From an uncultured bacterium (GTDB lineage: Bacteria > Bacteroidota > Bacteroidia > Bacteroidales > Muribaculaceae): DNA of 9,676 nt. The DNA lies in the NCBI GenBank assembly GCA_946184715.1, contig CAMHGU010000073.1:1-9676 (forward strand). The letters are read 5' to 3'. Position 1 is the first letter of the stretch. Each line of letters opens with the position of its first letter. Shown here piece after piece: positions 1-5,135 of this stretch. A program made the position numbers and the translations under genes. Below the pieces are notes generated by a model. That model worked only from the letters and a program-made list of their open reading frames with translations, ran no database searches and was not told where the DNA came from.

Positions 1-14
1 ATTAAATATTACCG

Positions 15-47
15 CAAATTTACTAAATTTTGCCGATATTCGGGCAA
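15..47 (-). promoter_or_regulatory. Leftward Bacteroidota-type promoter at window edge
   Basis: Read on the minus strand, positions 22-15 give TAAATTTG, a full match to the Bacteroidota -7 consensus TAnnTTTG. A TTG at 47-45 could be the -33 box, with a 22-base spacer that is slightly long. A promoter here would transcribe leftwards out of the window, presumably into a gene beyond position 1. The region is AT-rich compared with its surroundings, as expected for a promoter. Confidence 0.5.
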
Positions 48-171
48 TCGGGGAGCAATTTTTTTCCTTACGGGCCCGCGGGGCGCTACGGCTTGGCGCT
101 AAGGCTGTGCCTCGCTATTTATGACCGCGGCAGGGGCGGGATGGTTTAACGGCGCGGCGTGCGAAAGCGAG

Positions 172-205
172 AGAGCCTCCGTGCCGGGGGTGGCGCGGCG
201 GCTCT
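172..205 (-). terminator. GC-rich hairpin downstream of hypothetical gene
   Basis: On the minus strand this folds as a symmetrical hairpin: AGAGCC, mismatch, CCG, mismatch, GCC, a six-base loop ACCCCC, then the complementary arms. That gives 12 pairs with two mismatches. It starts about 20 bases beyond the stop codon of the minus-strand gene at 226-672, so it could end or protect that transcript. No T-tract follows on either strand, so it is not a textbook intrinsic terminator. Confidence 0.35.
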
Positions 206-225
206 GAGGCGGTGAGAAGATGGCG

Positions 226-672
226 CTACAACGCTGATTCGTAGTATTTGTCGAGCCATTTGTCGCGATATTCGCGGCCTACGGCTTGGCGGCGGTCGGC
301 GAGGGCGGGAAGGCCTATTTCGCAGGCCACGCGGTCGATGAGACCGGCGAGCTGCATCGCTTCGTGGCGGCTGGTGAGGGCGCTCCAGGTGGTGACTTGC
401 CGATTGATGTCGATGGTGAGCCAGCGGTCGTCGGCCTCGCTGAGGCGCTTGAGGGCTTCGGCCCACACGATGATGGCCTTCATAGGGTGGCCCGAGGCGC
501 AGCAGGTGAGGCCAAGCTCAATGGCGAGCCGCGCTTGAAGGCGGGCCGACGCAATAGCGCCGATGCGGGCAAGTTCTTGAGCTACAAACTCGTTGAGGTG
601 CTCCGCATCGAGCAGAGCGAGAGTGCCGTCGCTTTGGCAGCGGGCCACTCGGTAATAGCTTTTTCGTGCCAT
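226..672 (-). CDS. Hypothetical protein, 148 aa, helical, TPR-like stretch
   Basis: I do not recognise this protein. It is a 148-aa soluble-looking protein with no signal peptide or membrane segment, rich in Ala, Leu and Arg. It starts MARKSYYRVARC and ends in a charged, Tyr-containing tail (DKWLDKYYESAL). A stretch around residues 45-78, with a small-residue pattern near LGLTCCASGHPMKAI and EALKRL, resembles a single TPR-like helix pair, but this is weak. The ATG at 672 was chosen because the open frame upstream (to 795) offers only a TTG start and reads through a hairpin-rich leader; a TTG start at 795 would give 189 aa. The nearest convincing promoter is at 870-900, leaving a leader of about 190 bases. 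It appears to be transcribed alone. The calculated reading frame and clean start support a real gene, but function is unknown. Confidence 0.65.
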   Translation of the reverse strand: MARKSYYRVARCQSDGTLALLDAEHLNEFVAQELARIGAIASARLQARLAIELGLTCCASGHPMKAIIVWAEALKRLSEADDRWLTIDINRQVTTWSALTSRHEAMQLAGLIDRVACEIGLPALADRRQAVGREYRDKWLDKYYESAL

Positions 673-863
673 AACTGTGATTCCTTCAATTAGTTGAACA
701 ATAAGTAAATGAACTCTATGAAGACAACGCTCCGCCGGCAAACGCCACGGCGCTACGGCAGGCCGCAGCAAGCCCTTGACGGGGCGAGCCTTCAATTCTC
801 ATTTAGTCAGATTGCTTGGAGGAAATCTATGTCAGTGCATATAGAGGGTCGTAATTCGTTTCG
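673..863 (-). promoter_or_regulatory. Long structured 5' leader of the 226-672 gene
   Basis: If transcription starts from the promoter at 870-900, about 190 bases precede the ATG at 672. On the minus strand this leader contains two adjacent hairpins. At 769-752, GCTGCGG and CCGTAGC make seven pairs including one G-U, with loop CCTG. At 752-733, CGCC/GGCG and GGC/GCC make seven pairs around loop GTTT with a two-base bulge. A short GCCC/GGGC hairpin also lies in the GC-rich part. It matches no riboswitch class I recognise. The last 50 bases before the ATG are AT-rich and probably single-stranded, as usual for Bacteroidota initiation regions. Confidence 0.35.
716..802 (-). CDS. Possible 28-aa leader ORF
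   Basis: Within the leader of the 226-672 gene, an ATG at 802-800 opens a 28-codon frame ending in TAG at 718-716. It would encode a peptide beginning MRIEGSPRQGL with a small-residue, Ala/Gly-rich C-terminal half. It spans the two leader hairpins, so its translation could alter leader folding. There is no homology argument and no run of a single amino acid typical of attenuator peptides, so chance is a real possibility. Confidence 0.15.
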   Translation of the reverse strand: MRIEGSPRQGLAAACRSAVAFAGGALSS

Positions 864-869
864 ACACCG

Positions 870-900
870 CAAAGATAGGCATTGTCGATAATCTGCGCAA
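870..900 (-). promoter_or_regulatory. Strong Bacteroidota-type promoter for the 226-672 gene
   Basis: On the minus strand, TATCTTTG at 877-870 matches TAnnTTTG exactly, and TTG at 900-898 lies exactly 20 bases upstream, a typical spacing for the Bacteroidota primary sigma factor. Transcription would begin near 865. The promoter sits between the fRMsr stop codon at 919 and the hypothetical gene, and points at the latter. Confidence 0.65.
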
Positions 901-918
901 TAGTCGCGGCGAAATTTT

Positions 919-1401
919 TCAAAAGATGGGGGCGAGGAGCGCGGCGATGCGCTCTAAGGCTGCGGCGTCGGTGGCATCAAAGGTGCCGAGCTGCTCGCTG
1001 TCGATGTCGATGACGCCTTTGACCTCGCCGTCGCGGCCGATTATCGGGACTACAATCTCGGAGCGCGAGAGCGAGCTGCAGGCGATGTGGCCGGGAAATT
1101 GCTCCACATCGGGGACAATCAGTGTGGCGGCCTTTGCCCAAGCGGTGCCGCACACTCCGCGACCTCGCTTGATGCGCACACACGCCAGCGGCCCCTGAAA
1201 CGGCCCGAGCACCAACGCATCGGCCACCACGCGGTAGAAACCGGTCCAGAGATTATCGAAGGTGTAATGAATCATCGCGGCCACATTGGCCATCGCGGCC
1301 ACGGCGTCGGTCTCGCCCTCGAGCATCGCTTCCACTTGCGGCAGCAGGGTGGCCCAGCGCTCGGCTTTGTCGCCTGAGGATATGATTAGATTTTCCGACA
1401 T
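919..1401 (-). CDS. msrC: Free methionine-(R)-sulfoxide reductase (GAF domain)
   Basis: A 160-aa cytosolic protein that is essentially one GAF domain, the usual size for fRMsr (E. coli MsrC/YebR). The family reduces free L-methionine-(R)-sulfoxide to methionine, using cysteine chemistry recycled by thioredoxin. Three cysteines are in the family positions: C74 and C84 in ACVRIKRGRGVCG, and C108 in HIACSSLSRSEIVVP, the last lying in the segment that carries the catalytic Cys in E. coli. The substrate-pocket motif NLWTGFYR (about 50-57) and the closing motif GVIDIDSE (about 129-136) are also present, so the enzyme should be active. The start MSENLIISSGDKAERW matches the family N-terminus. It stands alone; a perfect -7 box lies just upstream at 1434-1427. 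No terminator is visible between its stop and the next promoter at 900. Confidence 0.93.
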   Translation of the reverse strand: MSENLIISSGDKAERWATLLPQVEAMLEGETDAVAAMANVAAMIHYTFDNLWTGFYRVVADALVLGPFQGPLACVRIKRGRGVCGTAWAKAATLIVPDVEQFPGHIACSSLSRSEIVVPIIGRDGEVKGVIDIDSEQLGTFDATDAAALERIAALLAPIF

Positions 1402-1426
1402 ACTATATAAGGTGCTTTCGGTTGCG

Positions 1427-1434
1427 CAAATGTA
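1427..1434 (-). promoter_or_regulatory. -7 promoter box of the fRMsr gene
   Basis: On the minus strand this reads TACATTTG, an exact TAnnTTTG match followed by C. It lies 25 bases upstream of the fRMsr ATG at 1401, giving a short leader. No good TTG sits 19-21 bases upstream; the best is a CTG about 20 bases away, so the -33 box is weak. Confidence 0.5.
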
Positions 1435-1541
1435 GCGATTTATTCCCGAATGGGCAGCGCCGGAGTGAATATTGGAGGGTGGGAGGGTGTAATTTTGTAT
1501 CTATTAACGTAAAGGTGTCAAAATTTGGCACACATGAGCCT

Positions 1542-1549
1542 TAGCTTTG
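1542..1549 (+). promoter_or_regulatory. Possible -7 box for a small RNA
   Basis: TAGCTTTG matches TAnnTTTG exactly and is followed by C, as in the other promoters of this window. The only TTTG upstream is at 1524-1527, a spacer of 14 bases, which is too short, so the -33 box is poor. A start near 1553-1556 would put the 5' end at the base of the predicted rod-like fold that begins at 1555. Confidence 0.3.
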
Positions 1550-1596
1550 CGACAGAAACTCACATTCGCACCCCCATATATCGCACACACCTTCGC

Positions 1597-1646
1597 GATG
1601 CCGTCGGCGCCGGTGAGTTTTTGGGTAGCTCACGGCCGGCGGCATC
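1597..1646 (+). other. Long imperfect hairpin
   Basis: The left arm at 1597-1617 (starting GATGCCGTCGGC, ending TGAG) pairs with the right arm at 1629-1646 (CTCACGGCCGGCGGCATC). About 18 pairs form, including one G-U, with small bulges at 1609-1610 and 1613, and the 11-base loop is TTTTTGGGTAG. No T-run follows on either strand, so it is not itself a terminator. An inverted repeat this long in a noncoding gap suggests a structured RNA or the remnant of a palindromic element. Confidence 0.6.
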
Positions 1647-1696
1647 CACTTTAGTCACGGATTGTAGGAGTAATGTTTCGAAAATGCGGAAGAAAG

Positions 1697-1740
1697 CTCG
1701 CCGATTTGTGAAAATTTTGCATATCGGCGAGTTTTCTTTC
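1697..1740 (+). terminator. Intrinsic terminator-like hairpin with no plus-strand gene upstream
   Basis: CTCGCCGAT at 1697-1705 pairs perfectly over nine bases with ATCGGCGAG at 1723-1731, across a 17-base loop. It is followed at once by TTTTCTTTC at 1732-1740, so it looks like a plus-strand intrinsic terminator. The opposite strand also has a pyrimidine-rich flank (CTTTCTTCC), so bidirectional action is possible. Neither strand has a recognised protein gene reading into it. Confidence 0.55.
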
Positions 1741-1809
1741 GGGATTAGTGGAGTTGACTCAAGAAGTGACTAATAGTCTTTGTTTGGGCTGCCTTTCCGG
1801 CTCGTGGGA

Positions 1810-1841
1810 TTTGCTTTTGCCGCCGTGGTTGATTATCTTTG
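1810..1841 (+). promoter_or_regulatory. Consensus promoter for the lipoprotein-COG2509 operon
   Basis: TTTG at 1810-1813, exactly 20 bases, then TATCTTTG at 1834-1841: a full match to the Bacteroidota -33/-7 consensus. Transcription would start near 1846, leaving an AT-rich leader of about 19 bases before the ATG at 1865. This also supports that ATG over the in-frame GTG at 1748, which would lie upstream of the promoter. Confidence 0.75.
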
Positions 1842-1864
1842 CGGTAGATTACAATATTTATATT

Positions 1865-2437
1865 ATGAAGGATAAAATCAGGCGGGCAGGTTTGCTCGGA
1901 ATTTTACTATTAACGGTCTTTGCTTGCCGGAGTGGGCAGAAGGCCGAATTGGCTATGCCCACGGTTTCTATCGAAGAAGGCGAGGTGGTAACGGCTCTGC
2001 AGCAGATGTATGCCGATGTGTTCACCTCCTATCTCAACAAGGCTACCGATTCAGAAGGCCGTTATAAGGATTGCTATTACTTCGATTCCCTATATTGCTC
2101 GGCGAGTTATAAGGCACTTGAGGCAGAGGCGTTTAAGCTTTTTGCCGACGATGGGTTAGGCCCTATCGACTACGACCATTGGTACATGGGGCAGGACTAC
2201 AGCAACGATGTCAATTGCCGCGTGCAGAGCGTGAATGTCATCAGCGCCACCCGTGCCGAGGCCGATGTTGTCATTCACAACTTCACCAACGAGACTGAGG
2301 TGAAGCTGTCGCTCGTGAAAGAGGATGGGCGATGGCTTATCGACGACTTTACGGGGCCGTGGGGCTTCAGCGAGAAGGAAGAGTATCGCCGCTACGTAAG
2401 GCTTGGCCCTGACAAATACTTTGAGAGCAATGATTGA
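1865..2437 (+). CDS. Lipoprotein, DUF3828-like
   Basis: A 190-aa predicted lipoprotein. The signal peptide has basic residues (KDKIRR), a hydrophobic core (AGLLGILLLTV) and the lipobox VFAC, so C21 would be the lipidated residue of the mature protein. The mature part has the feel of the DUF3828 family: an N-terminal helix with YADVFTSYL (about 49-57), an aromatic-rich centre (DYDHWYMGQDY, about 102-112), then beta-strand-like segments ending KEDGRWLIDDF (152-162). Family members are mostly uncharacterised periplasmic or envelope proteins, some of them toxin immunity proteins; no effector lies nearby, so I do not infer that role. The start at 1865 gives the correct signal peptide and sits just behind a consensus promoter. 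Its 3' end overlaps the start of the next gene by eight bases, so translation is probably coupled. Confidence 0.8.
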   Translation: MKDKIRRAGLLGILLLTVFACRSGQKAELAMPTVSIEEGEVVTALQQMYADVFTSYLNKATDSEGRYKDCYYFDSLYCSASYKALEAEAFKLFADDGLGPIDYDHWYMGQDYSNDVNCRVQSVNVISATRAEADVVIHNFTNETEVKLSLVKEDGRWLIDDFTGPWGFSEKEEYRRYVRLGPDKYFESND

Positions 2438-3995
2438 GCAGTATCAGCTACGTGTGCAGCCTGCGGTGGCACATTCCGAGGCCGAGCTTCGGCGTTACGT
2501 GTCGAGCCGCTACGGCATCAAGCACAGCGACATCAAGGGGCTTCGCATCGTGAAGCGCTCTATCGACGCTCGCCAGCGGCAAGTGATGGTAAACCTCACG
2601 GTGCTTGTGGCTGTGGGTAAGCAGGCAGAGTTCACGCCACGCTTTGAACCAATCAGATACCGCAAAGTTGACGGGCATCGTCAGGCCATAGTGGTGGGCG
2701 CCGGCCCGGCCGGGCTCTTCGCCGCGCTGCGGCTTATAGAGCTTGGCATCAAGCCTATAGTGCTCGAGCGCGGCAAGGACGTGGAGAGCCGGCGGCTCGA
2801 TGTGGCGCGAGTGTCGCGTGAAGGGGTGGTTGACCCCGATTCCAACTACTGCTTTGGTGAAGGCGGTGCCGGGGCTTATTCCGACGGCAAACTCTACACC
2901 CGGAGCAAGAAGCGCGGCGACATCGACCGCATACTGCGCATCTTCTGCCAGCACGGCGCCAAGGAGGATATCCTCATCGACGCTCATCCCCACATCGGCT
3001 CCGATAAGCTCCCGGCCATCATCAAAGCGATGCGCACCACCATCATCGATTGCGGTGGCGAGGTGCGCTTCGGCACTAAGGTGACGAAGTTGCTTACCGA
3101 TGGCGACGCTGTAGCGGGCGTGCTTGCCGGCGACGCGGAATTTCGCGGTCCGGTAATCTTGGCCACGGGCCATTCAGCTCGCGATGTGTATCAGATGCTT
3201 GCCGAAGCCGGCATCGAGCTTGAGGCCAAGGGCATCGCCGTGGGCGTCAGGCTCGAGCACCCGCAGCACGTCATCGATGAGATACAGTACCACTCCAAGG
3301 CCGGACGAGGACAGTACCTGCCTGCGGCCGAGTATAGCTTTGTGACCCAGGTCGATGGCCGCGGCGTGTACTCTTTCTGTATGTGCCCTGGCGGTGTGGT
3401 TATTCCGGCGGCGAGCGCCGACGGGCAGCTCGTGGTCAATGGAATGTCGCCGTCCAATCGCGGCACCTACTGGGCCAACTCCGGTATGGTCGTGGAGGTG
3501 CGCACCGACGATGTCGATGAGCAGCTCTACGGCGCCGATTCGCTCAAGATGATGCGCTTTCAGGCAGCGATGGAGCGTGAGGCCTGGGAGCAAGCCGGGC
3601 GGTCGCAGCGCGCCGGAGCGCAGCGTATGGTCGATTTCGTGGAGGGGCGTGAGTCGAAGCTGATACCGCCATCGTCGTATCCGGCAGGCGTGCAGCCCTC
3701 GCGGCTCGACCGCTGGCTGCCGCCTATGGTGGCCGGCCGCTTGCGCCGAGGCTTCGCCAAGTTCGGGAAGATGGCACGCGGTTTTCTCACTAATCAGGCC
3801 ATCGTGATAGGCGTGGAGACGCGCACGTCGTCGCCGGTGCGTATTCCGCGCGATGCCGCCTCGCTGTGCCATTGCCGCTTGCGCGGCCTCTATCCCTGCG
3901 GCGAAGGCGCGGGCTATGCCGGCGGCATTGTGTCGTCGGCGGTGGATGGCGAGCGGTGCGCAGAGGCGCTTGCCGAGGCAATGTCGGCTGAGTGA
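2430..3995 (+). CDS. FAD-dependent dehydrogenase, COG2509 family
   Basis: A 521-aa cytosolic flavoprotein of the uncharacterised COG2509 'NAD(FAD)-utilizing dehydrogenase' family. An N-terminal alpha/beta domain of about 80 residues precedes the dinucleotide-binding fold: GAGPAG at 90-95 followed by a strand ending VLERG (111-115), where the Glu should bind the ribose of FAD. The family signature CFGEGGAGAYSDGK is at 141-154, ATGHSARDVY follows in the middle, and the C-terminal FAD loop GLYPCGEGAGYAGG is at 486-499. Length and all motifs match the family; the substrate is unknown. The ATG at 2430 (MIEQYQLRVQP) was preferred to an upstream in-frame TTG at 2403, because it begins the conserved domain and gives a short overlap with the lipoprotein gene. 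The stop codon abuts the nspC stop on the other strand with no spacer. Confidence 0.9.
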   Translation: MIEQYQLRVQPAVAHSEAELRRYVSSRYGIKHSDIKGLRIVKRSIDARQRQVMVNLTVLVAVGKQAEFTPRFEPIRYRKVDGHRQAIVVGAGPAGLFAALRLIELGIKPIVLERGKDVESRRLDVARVSREGVVDPDSNYCFGEGGAGAYSDGKLYTRSKKRGDIDRILRIFCQHGAKEDILIDAHPHIGSDKLPAIIKAMRTTIIDCGGEVRFGTKVTKLLTDGDAVAGVLAGDAEFRGPVILATGHSARDVYQMLAEAGIELEAKGIAVGVRLEHPQHVIDEIQYHSKAGRGQYLPAAEYSFVTQVDGRGVYSFCMCPGGVVIPAASADGQLVVNGMSPSNRGTYWANSGMVVEVRTDDVDEQLYGADSLKMMRFQAAMEREAWEQAGRSQRAGAQRMVDFVEGRESKLIPPSSYPAGVQPSRLDRWLPPMVAGRLRRGFAKFGKMARGFLTNQAIVIGVETRTSSPVRIPRDAASLCHCRLRGLYPCGEGAGYAGGIVSSAVDGERCAEALAEAMSAE

Positions 3996-5126
3996 TTACG
4001 ACATCCGGTCGCGGTAGTCTTCGTAGGTGAAATGGCGGAGCAGCTCCATAGTGCCGTCAAGATGGCGGTACCAGATGTCGGGGTGCTGAATGCCGTTGAA
4101 CATCGTGGTTTTCACCGTAGTGTAATGGTTCATATCCTGCAGCGTCAGCCGCTGGCCGGCGTGGAGCGGTTGCTCAAAGCTCCAGTCGCCCACGAAGTCG
4201 CCGCTGAGGCAGGAGTTGCCGCCGAGCCGGTAGGTGGGCATGCCGGGCTGCACCTCGGGTAGAGCCTCCTCGATGGCGGGCTTGTAAGGCATCTCAAGGC
4301 AGTCGGGCATATGGCAGGCGAATGAGGCGTCGATGATGGCGGTGGCGATGCCGTCGCTTTCCACCACGTCGAGCACGCTCACTATCAGGTCGCCCGTTTG
4401 CCACATAAAGGCGCTGCCCGGCTCCAGAACGACGTGAAGACCGGGATGGCGGCGCTTAAACTCTTGCAGTAGCGTGATGAGCTTCTCGCAGTTGTAGTCG
4501 CGATGGGTCATCAGGTGGCCACCGCCCATATTTATCCATTTGAGCCGGTCGAGATACTTGCCGAAGTCGGCCTCCACCTTGTCGAGCAGCTGCTCGAGTT
4601 GGGTGGGCATCGACTCGCAGAGGTCGTGGAAGTGGAAACCCTCGATGCCTTCGGGGAGTTCATCGGGGAGGTCGGCCGCGGCCACTCCGAATCGCGAGCC
4701 GGGGGCGCACGGGTCGTACTGCGCCGGAGTGGTGAGCGAGAGCTTCGGGTTGATGCGCAGCCCGCACGAGATGTCGTGGCCGCTCGCGGCTATCAGGCTG
4801 TGGTAGCGCTCATACTGCGCGAGGCTGTTGAATACTATATGGGAGCTGCCGTCGATAAATTGGGCTATGGTCTCCGGGGTATATACGGGGCAGTAGGTGT
4901 GGACTTTGCGGCCCAGGTAGTCGTTGCCGAGCAGCATCTCGTTGACCGAGCTGGCGGTGGAGGCGATGCCGTACTCGCGCAGCACACCGAAGGTGCGCCA
5001 CAGGGCGTTGGCCTTGAAGGCCATAATAATCTCTACGCCGGCGCGCCGAGCTACGTCGGTGATGAGGTCGAGGTTGCGGCGTATGCGCTCTTCATATACT
5101 ATATAGTAAGGAGTCGTGATTTCCAT
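3996..5126 (-). CDS. nspC: Carboxynorspermidine decarboxylase
   Basis: A 376-aa PLP enzyme of the fold-III (alanine racemase-like) decarboxylases. It removes CO2 from carboxyspermidine or carboxynorspermidine, the last step of the pathway by which Bacteroidota make spermidine without S-adenosylmethionine decarboxylase. Visible motifs: the PLP lysine K38 in MAFKANALW, HFHDLCE at 165-171, the phosphate-binding GGGH at 201-204, EPG at 235-237, the family-specific CHMPDCLEMPYKP at 271-283 with the catalytic cysteine region, and GGNSCLSGD at 302-310. All are intact and the length is normal. It is the last gene of the operon with the UvrD-type helicase, starting nine bases after that gene's stop. 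The partner carboxyspermidine dehydrogenase is not in the window. No terminator is seen; transcription must run into the convergent COG2509 gene. Confidence 0.96.
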   Translation of the reverse strand: MEITTPYYIVYEERIRRNLDLITDVARRAGVEIIMAFKANALWRTFGVLREYGIASTASSVNEMLLGNDYLGRKVHTYCPVYTPETIAQFIDGSSHIVFNSLAQYERYHSLIAASGHDISCGLRINPKLSLTTPAQYDPCAPGSRFGVAAADLPDELPEGIEGFHFHDLCESMPTQLEQLLDKVEADFGKYLDRLKWINMGGGHLMTHRDYNCEKLITLLQEFKRRHPGLHVVLEPGSAFMWQTGDLIVSVLDVVESDGIATAIIDASFACHMPDCLEMPYKPAIEEALPEVQPGMPTYRLGGNSCLSGDFVGDWSFEQPLHAGQRLTLQDMNHYTTVKTTMFNGIQHPDIWYRHLDGTMELLRHFTYEDYRDRMS

Positions 5127-5135
5127 TTCGGTAGC

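Larger units (their letters stand above)
1553..1740 (+). ncRNA. Candidate structured small RNA, about 185 nt
   Basis: No protein gene is convincing between the divergent fRMsr and lipoprotein genes, yet this interval carries an orderly set of RNA structures. GAAAC at 1555-1559 can pair with GTTTC at 1675-1679, continued by ATT 1564-1566 with AAT 1672-1674 after a four-base bulge. Enclosed by this is a long hairpin, 1597-1617 with 1629-1646, of about 18 pairs. A 9-bp hairpin plus T-tract follows at 1697-1740. A rod with bulges and its own terminator recalls 6S-type RNAs, but I cannot confirm that and it may be a new or lineage-specific RNA. The strand is inferred from the T-tract. The only ORF here (from ATG 1534) runs through the terminator and has no recognisable content. 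Confidence 0.35.

Noticed and set aside
1534..1773. Plus-strand ORF of about 79 codons in the 1402-1864 gap
   Set aside because: It crosses the long hairpin and the terminator-like hairpin, shows no recognisable protein features, and ends near the lipoprotein promoter. A structured noncoding region explains the sequence better.
2448..3872. Long minus-strand open frames (241 and 232 codons) opposite the COG2509 gene
   Set aside because: They are antisense shadows of a strongly conserved flavoprotein in GC-rich DNA. They are His- and Arg-rich and lack domain content.
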